Below, piece by piece: positions 44,052 through 57,000 of a DNA stretch of 64,000 nt. The position numbers and the translations under genes were made by a program. Source of the stretch: Ciona savignyi (taxonomy: Eukaryota > Chordata > Ascidiacea > Phlebobranchia > Cionidae); assembly GCA_000149265.1 (NCBI GenBank), contig CH003041.1, forward strand, positions 83,893 to 147,892. Reading direction: 5' to 3'. Each line of letters begins with the position of its first letter. The first letter of the stretch is position 1. The notes beneath the pieces are model-generated. The model worked only from the letters and a program-made list of their open reading frames with translations, was not told the origin of the DNA and searched no databases.

Positions 44052-44350
44052 ATGTTACGATATTCACGTCTTACCCTCACGAATGAGAAAACCTAATGGC
44101 TGTCATACGGGAGCTATTGTGGATAGGATATGATATTCATGTTTATCCCCGTGGATGGGAAAACCAAGGGGGTTAACACATTGTGTTATATACGAATAAA
44201 ACATTCCTTCCATTTTAGCATTCCACTGAGTCAAAGCGATGCCTGGTAAGTGCCCTGTACAAAACGCATATAACTAGCTAGAGACCAGTTTCGAACTTGA
44301 AACCCATCGACTGTAAGCCGACACATTAACCCACCACGCTATTCGGCCGT
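44052..44350 (-). repeat. tRNA-derived SINE, nested or double copy
   Basis: Two tail-like starts ('gatattcacgtcttaccctcacg' at 44060 and 'ggataggatatgatattcatg' at 44123) precede a single head with 'accagtttcgaacttgaaacc', suggesting one copy landed in another. It lies tail to tail with 43775-44047. Confidence 0.7.
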
Positions 44351-45026
44351 ATGTAGGCCTACGTGTGCATTATTAATTAACAAGTAGCGCAATATATAAC
44401 CGTGAGGACATTTAGGGGATGCAAACAAATACTTGGAAGCGATTTGATATATGCGACGATATTTTATTCATTCTTTCTGTAACAGAAATATATATTGTAT
44501 AACTTTCGTATTAAGAATTATTGACCACTGATTTTTGTAAAGAAATCAAATATACAAAATCTGTCATTCGTAAATAATTCAGTTGGATATAACAAAAATA
44601 AATCAGATGGTAAATAAACAGAAAAATTAAAATTATAAATTCTAATAAATTTGCAAACAGTTTGTAAATTAAAGTAGGAAATATACATAATGTACACAGT
44701 GTTCAGATGGCACTTAGTACAAGAAAACAGTGTTTGCTGTAAACGAAACTGTTTAGTTTAGTTTAATTCTTCGTTCTTATATTACAGTAAAAGAGAATAG
44801 CACAGTTATGCAAAAACAGGAGAAAGAAAAAAGGCAACATTGTAGTTAAAACACGTCTGTAAATACCCATGGTATAACACGAAAAAAGTGACTTGGCCAT
44901 AAAACCTTACATGAAGCCAAAAAAATAAAAAAACAAGTCTAAAATAGTCTTTTGTAAACAAAATTATTTCAAGTCTATTAAAGTTAACTGTAAGCATTAA
45001 AATTCCCCCACAAAGTTTTACATTTT

Positions 45027-48000
45027 CTAAACAACCTTAAACTGCAAGACATACGTCACACTGGTAGAATTAGGGTCGGGTTTTACAACCAACCCAACGA
45101 TGTCTTCCCCTGGACCTGGCATATACTTGAACTCGAAAACACAGCCGTCTGACTTAATTGGTTCTATACATGCCCCATTGCTGAACAGAGCAGTACCCTG
45201 GTAAGCAGATAACTGTTGGTTTTCAAGCGAATATTGTGCAAGCTTGATCTTGACGAAGTTTTCTTTATTGCGCACAAGCTCACCTGTAGTTGGACTGAAC
45301 AGGTGTTTGGCGCTCTTGTTCCAAATGTTGAAATACTGAGGGAAAGGCCTGACACATCTGCTAGGCTGTGAAGCAGTGATATATATGTATCCCAAGCCTG
45401 ACAGAGATAAAGTATCGCTACCAGTTTTCTCACCATAGATAGTGACAGAGAACTCTCCACTATGTGGAAGACGAATCAAAACTGTCGCCGAAGTGAAGTC
45501 GGATTGCTGTACAAACGAAAGTCCATCGTATTGTTGATCAGGTAAAGCATTGCTCAATGGCTCCAATATTGCTTTCAATGCCATTGGATGCTTAAGACTA
45601 ATGTTAACTTGAACATCATCTCCACCTTTGTATATTCTGCTTGGTAAATTTGTCATCCATTTTTGAGGCTTGACGGATACATCTGGTTCAGTGTTACTAA
45701 AACTTTGAAAGCGTAAACCATTGTTGAACCCAATGGAATTAATTCCCCATGCCCCAATAGGGGAACTCGGTAAAGCGGATCCGTTTACACTGGTTGCTTT
45801 ACTGTGATTTATAAGTACTTTGTAGACTGGCGGAATACTTTCTTCTTCACTATCAGTTATTTTAGCATAGGCCATTAGCAAAAGAGGAGCCGTTTTTGGA
45901 ATGGACGCTGGAACTTTAACTGTAAAAACAGTTTCCTTTCCCGTTGTTTCTACCATAATGTAATCTTTGGGATTGGGGTATGGGGCTGCACAAAACAGTT
46001 TGCCTGACACTGTGAGTGGTTTCTGGTGTGAGAACGCAATGAAACATTTTCCGTTGCTGTCGGTTTCCACACAGGCTTCTCTGTTCAATTCTGGATCTGC
46101 CGGACTGTATGCCAGTATACCTAGACCTACATCTGTAAAGTGTGGATCAAATTTTCCAAGCTTATACTCTCCTATATCCGGGAATGGGTAATAGTGTTGG
46201 CCATCAATTTGCTTAGTAGATGTCACCAAATACTGACAGAACATGGTAAGCAATTTGTCTTCATCTTCTTTAGAGCTTGTTTTTTGGAAGAGTGTTAAAC
46301 AATAGTTCCCACAAGCGGGTGTTATGATGTGAAAAACTACCAAATTTATTCCATTCTGTTCCACTATTGTGTGCACGCTATTTGATTTCATTGCATTTTC
46401 TTCATCATACACGCTGTACAAGCTTTGAGAGAATTTCAAGCCAACAACGCCAGGTGGAAGTTGGAAAGTGACTTTTGCACGTCCATCACCATCACATTGA
46501 ACAACCGGGCAATTATGGGACACTGGTTTCATATTGAGCTCTGAAACGAGCATTCCTGGTCCATAGTAGGAACTCGACTTTGGGAATGGTGGTACAGCAG
46601 ACCAGTTTGAACCGGAAACAACTGGTTTCCTATCTGTGCAGTTGATCTGGTACTCGCACAGGTTGGTGTAGGAATTTTCGTTTGTAAATGTTTTGGAGAG
46701 AGAATTTATTCTAAACTGATATTTTCCCGGCGCAGGAACATAAGCTTCAAAGATCTACAGTGAAAATTTTTTTTTTAATTTATTGGAATTAATACTCCTG
46801 TTTATCTCTAAATCCTACAAATGGAAGGCTTTCTTCAACATTGATAATTTAATGTGCTTATAATATGAATATATCCTAAATTGGCAAAACAAAGCGTAAC
46901 TATATTAGGACAGGATAGAATATTCATGTTTATCCCCGTAAATGGGAAAACCAAGGGGGTTAACACATGCGCAATCGACAGATCACCTCGCGCCCACCGC
47001 CCAGTTACCGAAGCTAATGGAGTGCGTTGTGTATGATTGACATGTTTCTTCAATTAAGTAGAATCTACTAATCCGCTGGATTCGGGCAATGTCTGTTAAG
47101 TGCCTTGCCCAAGCACAACACCGACTAGCTAGCAACGAGTTTCGAATCAGTAACCTTTTGTTGAAAGGCGACACACTAAACTAACAGACATTAACACCAT
47201 AACCATTTACCTCACAGCTTCCTTTGGTGTACTGCAGCACATACTGACTTAGCAGGATACCACTTATCTCTTTCTTCCTTTCCTTTGTTCTCAGGTTTGC
47301 GCTGAACTTAGCATCCGAACAAGCAAAATTAGATAACTCGATATTTATACGAACAAACCCAAATTCATCTGTATACACAACACCACTGGTGTGTGATTTG
47401 TGATGAACGCCCAATTTGTATAGCAAAGGCCAGTTTTTTACCGTATCCTGAAAAAAAATACAAAATTGTACAATTAAAAAAAACAAAATGGGCATTTCTT
47501 TTACAAATGAAATTAAATTATCTCTTTAAAACAATTTTAAACGACCTATATCAAGCAGTACCCTTGAAAACGGGTGATGCATAGTTGTTTAGATTATAAT
47601 GAATACATTATATATGTTAGATAGGTAAAGGGATCTTTAGGATAGGATAATCATGCCATCCCTTGAATTAGAAAATGCAATAGGCGTTAACACAGTCGTC
47701 AGATTATCTAGCATGTTCAAGCAGATATTGCAGTGTGTGGTGTATGGGTAAGACTTTACCTTAATTTTGGTAGAACCTATGAATCCACTGGGTTCGGGTA
47801 ATGTCCCCTTTGCGGAAAAAAACTAACTAGCTGGCGACCTGTTTTAAACATGCAAACCTGCGGCTGAAAGGCAACGCACTAACCGACTTCTATCCGGTCA
47901 AATCTTTATACCATACTTGACATACCAACTGACAATTCATAAACAACTTGTCATAACCTACCTCAAACTGTTGCAATGTGAGAGGATTGCGCAATAACTG

Positions 48001-51000
48001 CCACTGACTTTCATCTGGGAAATGAGTGTTGATCAACTGATCTGGATCAGTGAGGAAATAATGTTCCTCGTAGCGATATTCCAATTTCCAATCTTCCATT
48101 TGTAAATCATCATCCTCTGTTTAAATGCAGGGTGGAAATTTGTTATTGAGGAATGGGTCAGTCACTATGCTAGTGCAGCTGTAAAACTTAACTAATTTAG
48201 TTCCATTATTTTAATATTTTGATCTTGATGTTTGTATGAAGAGTGGTTTAGTGTTAAACCTTTTAGCGAAGGGATTACTGATACAAAACTAATCGACAGT
48301 TAGCTAGCTGGTTGTGTCCTTGGTCAAGTCATTTAGAAAAAAATGTCTAAAACCAATGTATTAATGAGTTCTACTAAGATGGATAGAATAGCTTATTCAT
48401 GTTTATCCCGGGAATGGGAAAACCAAGGGGGTTAACACACGGGCAATCGTCAGATTACCTCCGCCCATCGTCAAGTTATCGGAGCTATGGCAGTATGTTG
48501 TAAATGATACACATGTTTCTTGAATTTAGTGGAACCCATTAATCGGCTGGGTTTAGGCAATGTCCGTTAGTGCCTTGCCCAAGGACACAACCGACTAGAT
48601 AGTGACCAGTTTCGTACCTGTAAACTTTCGGCTGAAAGGCGCCGCATTTAACCACCAGACTAACCGGAATACTAATACTGTAGGACCCTTCAATCATACA
48701 CAAAACACACTAACCAACTTGATCACACACCTAGCATTTCCCCATTTCACATAAAACTTGAAAAACCTATTTTATCCAGAATATCTTACAATATTGTTGG
48801 AGGAGTGTTTCACTGGGCATGCGTACTCCACAAGATAAACATTCCCAACCACCAAACAGCTAACTTAGCTTTAAAGTTTAGTGTGTTGCCTTACAATCAA
48901 AAGGTTGCACGTTCGAAACTTATTGATAGTTTTTCTGTTGGGTTCTGGGGCAAGGCAATTAGTGGAGATTGTGTGAACACAATAATTGGTTGTAACAAAT
49001 TGATAAAAAACCTCCAAAGCCTACAAAACACAATGTAAAAGCTTCGGTAAATCGACGATGGGCTTGAGGTGTACGGTGATTACCTGTGTGATAACGCCAG
49101 TTGTGTTTTCTCATTAACGGGGACAAACATGAATATCTTCATCTCCTCTCACCTGTAACGTATCTTGATCCCCAGTGGGTGTCAATCAACCTCCATTGCC
49201 CATCGATCAAAACTCCATTCCAACTTCCCCGGTTTGTATCTTCTTCCCCCCCGAATTTATGATCCGGTTGATACCCAACCCCCTTTAGATATCCACGAAT
49301 TACTTTTGCGTGGAGCCCAGCAGCACTATAAATAAATTGAAATCATTCATAAATAAATTACAACAGTGCTATTATTAAATTCTGACCAATTAACTTTGTG
49401 GGTTAGTGTGCCACATTTCAGCTCAAAAGTTACAGGTTCTAAGCTAATCGGTTGTGGACAAGGCACTTAACTGACATTGGCTTAACCCAGTGAAATGACG
49501 GGTTTGAATTGAAGGAACGTCTAAATCATGCACAACAAACTGCAATAGTTCCGGTAACTCTACGCGGGCGCGAGGTAATCTGACGATTGGCTCTGTGTTA
49601 ATTGTTCCTTATGTTTTCCCATTCACTGTAATGAACATAAATATTATAGGTATTATAATATCAATAAATATTATAAAGGCACTATAAACGTCTTAAATTT
49701 ACGAACATTTTACCACAAATGTTTTAAATTAAAGTTCCTTTTAAGCGCTGTATTGAAATGAAGCTAAATTCCCAAAACAGCCCGATTTAGTTTTTCGTGG
49801 TTTTAGGGATTTACTGGGTTTAGTAGATAAGTTTCTATTGGGTTTATTACGTAAGTTTCTGTTTTTACATATGTGGGTTGTGTTATATAACAATTCTTAA
49901 TGTTTTAATCTGATTTGTCGATCTCCTCGTTGGAGATGTCAGTACGATATGGCATAACTGTTACAATCATAATTCAGGAACATATCTTCGTTTTTAAAGT
50001 AATTACCCTAATTTGAACAGAGTGTTTAATGGTCTAACATTTTACCAAATCTAATTTAAATTGGAGCTGCCGTTCAAGCAATATGCGCAAAAAAGCTAAT
50101 TTTTTAGTAAAAATACCGCTTTGGTTTTTAACGTCTCAGGGGAATCTCCCTGGATTTATTATCCAAAATTTTAGTTTCTGAATATCTAGTTCATGTTGTC
50201 TAACAAATAAAAAGTTTGATTGCGCATACATTGTTTCTTCTTGTAGATGTCGGGTCGACATGGCATGGCTGTCACAATTATGATTTGACAACAAAATCTT
50301 ATTTTTTAGGGTATTTCCCTAGGTATTTTTTTATTTCTTTTAAGTCTTATATCAGTTACTAATTCACTTACATTTTGTCAAATCTGATTTAAATTGGAGC
50401 TATCGTTCAAGCGCTATGCACAAAAAAACTAGTTTTTTAGAAAAAAATACCGTTTTGGTTTTTAATGTGCCAGGGGAATTCCCCTTGATTTATTACCCAA
50501 AATTTTAGTTTGTGCATTTCTAGACCATGTGGTCTAACAAATTACCAAGTTTCGTTGTGAATCCATTACCCCTTTTGGTAGATGTTGGGTCCACAAACCA
50601 TTCCTGTCAAGCGTTTGACGAAAAAAAAAGAAAAAAAACAGACAAAAACAATATGTGTCCCATTTTTCCAAATGGGACCCATAATAAATTAAAATCAAAA
50701 GCACTAAAAACTATTTCTGTCGGTATTTGATCAATAAAGGTGTTATTGAAAATTGAAATGCAAATCCCTGATAATTGGAAAGTATGACGTTATGTTGATG
50801 ACATTTGTTTTCATTTTGCATGAAATTCATGTCAAATTAATAGAAAATAAATTAAAATTGAGAATAGTATGGGAACTCGATTTCAGGTCAAATGCGTTTG
50901 GTAACCTATGCACAAATGAGAAGAGGTCATCCTTGTTTTTTACTTTGTTTTTTTAACAGGTTTGTAAATGAACCTCTTCGATTTTTTAAAAATTAATATA

Positions 51001-54000
51001 TACCAAGATTTATATATAAACTAAATAATCTCCAGTTTGACTATTTTATCTATTGTTTAAGTTATAAATCCTTAAACGTTTTGTCACCAGGTAGCTATTT
51101 TGGTGGTGATTGCGTTGAAGATTGTGTTTCAGGAATTGTATTAAAATAAGATGACAGCTTAAGTTTAGCAGAGTCCCAATATTGATTTGGTTTTAAGATA
51201 AAATGTGAGGAAAACAGAATAGATTTTTGTTTAAAAAACCCCAAAAAAACTAATAGAAAACTTAAATATATATAAATAGTTAAAAAAAGTATATACAATT
51301 TAACTTAATATTAGAAAAGACAAAATACCCGCATAAGCGTAGAAAAAAACGATGCATAACTTTCTTTTCCAAGTTTAATGGCTCTAAGATAGAACAGCGG
51401 TGTGTCTTCTGGTATATCTTCATCAAACTCAATTGCATTCAAATCTTGTGAGGTAATCCAATGAAACAATATCCTTACCTGTTTGTACGGAAAATAATTT
51501 GTTAAACAAACACCAGTTCAGGCATGGCAGTATTATTGGAAGAAATTTCGTTGCCCTAAAGTAAAGTCAATCTTTATGATAAAGTTTGTGTTTATTTAGT
51601 CTTAATCTAACATGGTGCACTAAAAGTTTTAACATAGTCCGCTGATTTTATACTATGTAGATCCTATAAGTTCGAAACTTGTTGCAAGCTAGTCAGTTGT
51701 GTTCTTGGGCAAGACGCTTATCGGACATTACCTCAAACCAGTGGATAAATGGGTTCTATTAAATTAAAGAAACATGTTAATCACACACAACACACTGCAA
51801 TAGCTCCGTCAGTGCGAGGTGATCAGACGATTGCCTGTGTGTTAAACCCCTTGGTTTTCCCATTTACTGGGATAAACAGAATATCATATCCAGTCTTGTT
51901 GGGTAAGTTGACTCTTAGCTAAAAGGTTGTAGGATCAAAACTGGTAACAAGATGGTCAGTTCTATCATGGGCATAGCATTTATTAGACATTCCCTGCAGA
52001 TAACCCCCCTTACATATTCAAAAGGTAATCTAACAATTGCTTATTAACTCTTATGCATTTTACAATTCACAGAAATAAACCTGAATACCCTATCCTATCC
52101 AATACAAATTCGAACCTTCTCCAAGTCAGTAAGTCTCCCAATGAGCAGTTCATCCATGAGCATGGAGAATGAGAAGGTTGAGGAGGTAACATTCTCAACG
52201 TTGATCGCATAATTCTCCAAGTCGAGAAACAGGGAGGTGTTTTCCTCACTAAGTATTTTAAAGAAAAATAAATTAGGACACAAGGCAAAGACACGGCATA
52301 GTATAAAATGTTAAATATTTTGGTAAATATCATCAATTAGCTTGTTTGGTGTCAAACATTGCAGCGGCATTTTCAAATGTGATGATAAAAAGAGTGTAGA
52401 TATCAATTTTAGTGTGGGTAACATTTTGGACTTGTACATGTAAGTTATGATATTTATATTTAATGGAGGGTTACACAGACAATCGTCAAATTACCTCGCC
52501 TCCACAGTCGGGTATTGCAGTGTGTTGTATCAAAAGCTATTGCACAGTGTTGTACATGAGTGAGACTTTGCTTTAATTTTAATGTAACCCATTAATCCAT
52601 TGGGTTCATGTGATGTCAACTGTCATGTTGAAGAACTTAAACAACTAGCTAGCGACCAATGTTTTACCTGCGGCCAAACTGAAATAAAGCACACTACCTT
52701 TGACAATGCACTTCACACAAATGTTATTATAACTCAGATCAGGTGGGTTATATGTAAAGCCTCCATTTAATATAACACATTGTAGTGGCAACCAACTGAT
52801 TTAAGATAGTGTACAGTATTAAATCAACATATAGAAACCAACCATAAATCAACCTAAAGAAATCAACCATCATTTTAAAGAAGTTTTTACAGCACATAAC
52901 TCAATACAACCAAGCTTTATTTCAGTTATAACATACACTTGAAAAAACATTCCCTATGATACCCCCAATGTCCCACTTTACCTGTACAGGGTGTCCTTCT
53001 TTATGGTTGGTTCTTCTGGGGCTGGAGCCTCTGGTTTAGCATCAGGTGTAATGAACAAATCAACCAGAGGGGCCTGTTGGTTCAAGTAAAATTACATAAT
53101 TTTAGAAGAAAAAAAAACGATAAAAAAAAACGATAATATAAAGTTTAGTTAACAAAAAGACATAAATCTCAATATTTATGTACATTGAAAGTTTGCTGCA
53201 TTAACATTCTAAAAAGTCTAAATAGTATAATGTACGATCAGGAGTGGGAAACCTTCTTTAGTCGGCGGGCCAGATGTGGGAAAATAAAGTCTTGGTGGGC
53301 CAGATTATTACATGAATAACATGCGATACCTAAGTACAGGGTATGTTTAGATACAATTTGCGGGCGGGCGGGTCAAAATACCTTTAATGGTCGGAGCCGT
53401 ATGTTGCCCATGCCTAATGTAGATGTATGTTTTTGTTTTAACTATTTTACAATTATAAATTCATCCATTTTTAATCCAAAATATTGTTACCGGCTCAGTC
53501 AGTTCTTGTTGCTCTTGTGAATTATTCTTTTCTTTTAACTTTTTCCTCAAAAGAAGTTTTTTAACCAATTTCTCCTGGTGCCGTTTTTTCTCACTGCTAT
53601 CAAAGTCTTTATTTCTGAAGAAAAAAAAACTAATTTTACAACAACAACTGCTAGTTGCACAGACTTGGTTTAGTATTTTGAATTTTTCCATTCTTAAAAT
53701 TTAGTTCATTTTTTCCCGCGATAAAACATACAACAGGGCCTTTAACAAGGTCGTTAAAACAAGTCTATCATCCAAAATTATTAAGGCAAATAAAACCTAA
53801 AATATACATTATAGCTCATTGTACAAAACCAGGATAAAACAGTTGTTAAAATGCATGGCAGGTGGCTAAAAGGAGCATAATCCCACTGGTGGATATTAAC
53901 AATCACACTTACTGGGCATTTAATAAAAGGGTGCAGAACGAAATTATGTATTATGTACTTATATGATTGCAGTTTATTAAAGTTTTCTTGAATTGGAACA

Positions 54001-57000
54001 ATTATGTACTTAAAAGATGCAATTATACACCTTAGAAACAAACATAACCTTATGGTCATGGCTACAGGCAACAAATGCTGAGCAAATCACCATTCTTGCC
54101 ATTAGGAATTATACAGGATAAAATAAACGGTAAATGTTGTTAAGATTAAAGAGGGCATAACAAGTTAATTGGGAAACTGGAAATACTTAATTTAATTCAT
54201 TAATAACCTTCGATGCGAAGCAAGAATGTTCTCAATTTCTTTGGAGAAATCTGTTTGATCAACTTGAAGTGTTTTCCTACCTATGCTTGTCTGAAGAATG
54301 TTATAGTATGTTTCTAACTAATTAGACAATATCATATCATTTTGGATGATGGCACATCCAGTATATAGGATAGAATTGGATATATAAGAATGGGAAAAAG
54401 CAAAATGGGTATTAACAGATGCAATCGTCAGATTACCTCGCACTCACTGTCGGGTTACTGGAGCTATTGCAGCGTGTTTTGAGTGATTTACACGTTTTTT
54501 TTTATTTTTTCCTTAAAAAGCTAATCGGCCGGACAACTATTGTGATTGGACCTGCTGTGACTTATTCGAACACCACATGTTCACAGTCGAGTTGCTGGGT
54601 GTGCAACTATAGGACTAAGCCACCATTATTAAGTATCTCTACCAAATGTGTAAATTGACCACCACAGTCAGAGTATAGAAAATCTGTGGTCAATATCTTC
54701 TCCGAGAGAATCATACACAAAGAAATAGACATTGAGAGTGGTATCAGAAAATTAAATATGATACCCTTAAAATAGCATATTTCAACGTAATAATGTTGTA
54801 TAAAGTTATTTGGTTATTTGGATACCTCTTCCACGGTTGTGACAGATGTATTCACTACTGCAATGGGGGAATCTTTACCCTCATCCTCCTTTTTAAAACA
54901 ATTTATAATTACATGGTTGTTAAAAAAACAATTTTTTATATATATATTTACAAGTTCTGAAATCTAACTGATTTGAAAATTGGAATTCTTAATTTCTGTA
55001 TTACAGCATTTAAACAGTAAAGGCATACAATGTCTAAAGACAGGGCTTTCATGACAGATTCTCCAATATCTGTTTATATGTTTTAAACCTAAAACATACA
55101 TTAGTAGTTCTTTAAGAACCATGTCTAAAATACAACCATAATAATGATATATAATACAACAATAAAGCAGAATAGTGAAGAACAATTATTGCAAAAAGGG
55201 GTTAATTATAAAAAATATGATAAAAAATGATTTAATTTCTACGTGTTTGTAATTAAAAATATTTTTCTACTTGATCGTACTTTTCAATATCTCATCAATG
55301 ACATATAAAGACAAGTAAATTAAATACCTCGTCCAGTGTTATGGCCGCATGCATAACTTCTTTAGTTGAACCTTCGCCGTCATCACTCTTTTTAAAACAA
55401 TGCATAATAACACAGGTGTTAACATTGTGTCACTAAATTTAGGATAGGATATTCATGTTTAAACCAAGCGGGTTAACACACACGCCCACGTCCGGTTTCC
55501 AAAGCTATTGCAGTGTGTTGTGTATGATTTACACGTTCCTTTAATTTAGTAGAACTTATTAATCCGCTGGGTTCATGCAGTGTCAATTAAGTGCCTTGCT
55601 CAAGGACACAACCGACTAGCTAGCGACCATTTTATTTATTGGGTAACTATTTTCTTCAGCCAAAATAAGATATGATAATGACATTTATTATTTGTTGTGG
55701 GACAACAACCAGGATAAGCGTTAAGTTACTTCGCGCACACTGGACGATTACTAAACTATTTCATTGTGTTGTTTATGATTGAGGCGATCCCTTAAATTGT
55801 TAAAAATTTATTTTCTGGTCCAGGCATGTCTGCTAAATGACTTGCTCCAAAAACACAAAATACTAGATAGCAAACGGTGTTGACCCTAAAACCTTTTTGG
55901 TTGAAAGGTGACACACTAACCCACGAAGCTAGTTAGGACCAGACATCCTAACTTTAAGTATTCTGACAATGGATCAATATTGTATTCAATGATTCAGAAA
56001 TTATTTTGGTATACCAGTTGCTTAGATAAAAACATATGCAGTGTAAATAGTGTTTTGGAGAGATTATTAAAAAAATAAACTAAACTTTGTCATAATATTA
56101 TCCTACCGTTTCATGGTCATAAATGCCATTCACGTCAAAACCTGAAGAACTATGAGAGATGGGTACAGGTCTGGGAACAGGTTCAAACTGACCGCCTGAA
56201 AGAATTTTTTTTTTAAATTAAAAAAGATAAACAAATTTGCAAAATCAGGTTGTGCTATCAAAGCCGGCTGCTAGCTAATTAGTTCTCAGTTGTGTGTTAG
56301 ACAAAGCACTTAGTGGGCACAATCCTGTGTTCCTTGCTTTAAAGGGTTGAACAAAAACCCCAAATTAAAGATCTGGTGACATGTATGAAAACAGAAATAC
56401 ACTACATATTTACTTGTACCACCAATGAATGGATTGTGTCCTTTCGAACCAGAGATACAGNNNNNNNNNNNNNNNNNNNNNNNNNNNNNNNNNNNNNNNN
56501 NNNNNNNNNNNNNNNNNNNNNNNNNNNNNNNNNNNNNNNNNNNNNNNNNNNNNNNNNNNNCCAGAGATACAGTAAACCAATAGATTGTTGCATGTGACCA
56601 ATACGTTCCTGTTGGGGAGTTAAGCTCACCAAATGTTGGAGGATTTTGGACCTAAAATTAATAAAACGCATGATTAGGTAGACCTAGCTACCATTGAGTG
56701 TGGTCAGTCATTTGTCTAAAGGTTGTTGGATCGAAGCCAGCTGCTGGTAAGTTTTCAAGCAAAGAATTTAATGATAAACATCGCCTGAACTTAGTGGAAT
56801 AATGAGTTAAAATAAAATGGTTAAAGTCTCTGAAATACACCGAATGGCCTCGGTAAGCAAAGGTGGGGTTTGGTTATCTGATTTATGTATTATATTTTTC
56901 ACAAAGATAAATCATGATTTTTTTCGTATAATATATTCAAAACCAAAGATTTACAATATGTCCATCTTCTCCATCGGTGTGCGCCAGAGGGAGATCCGTT

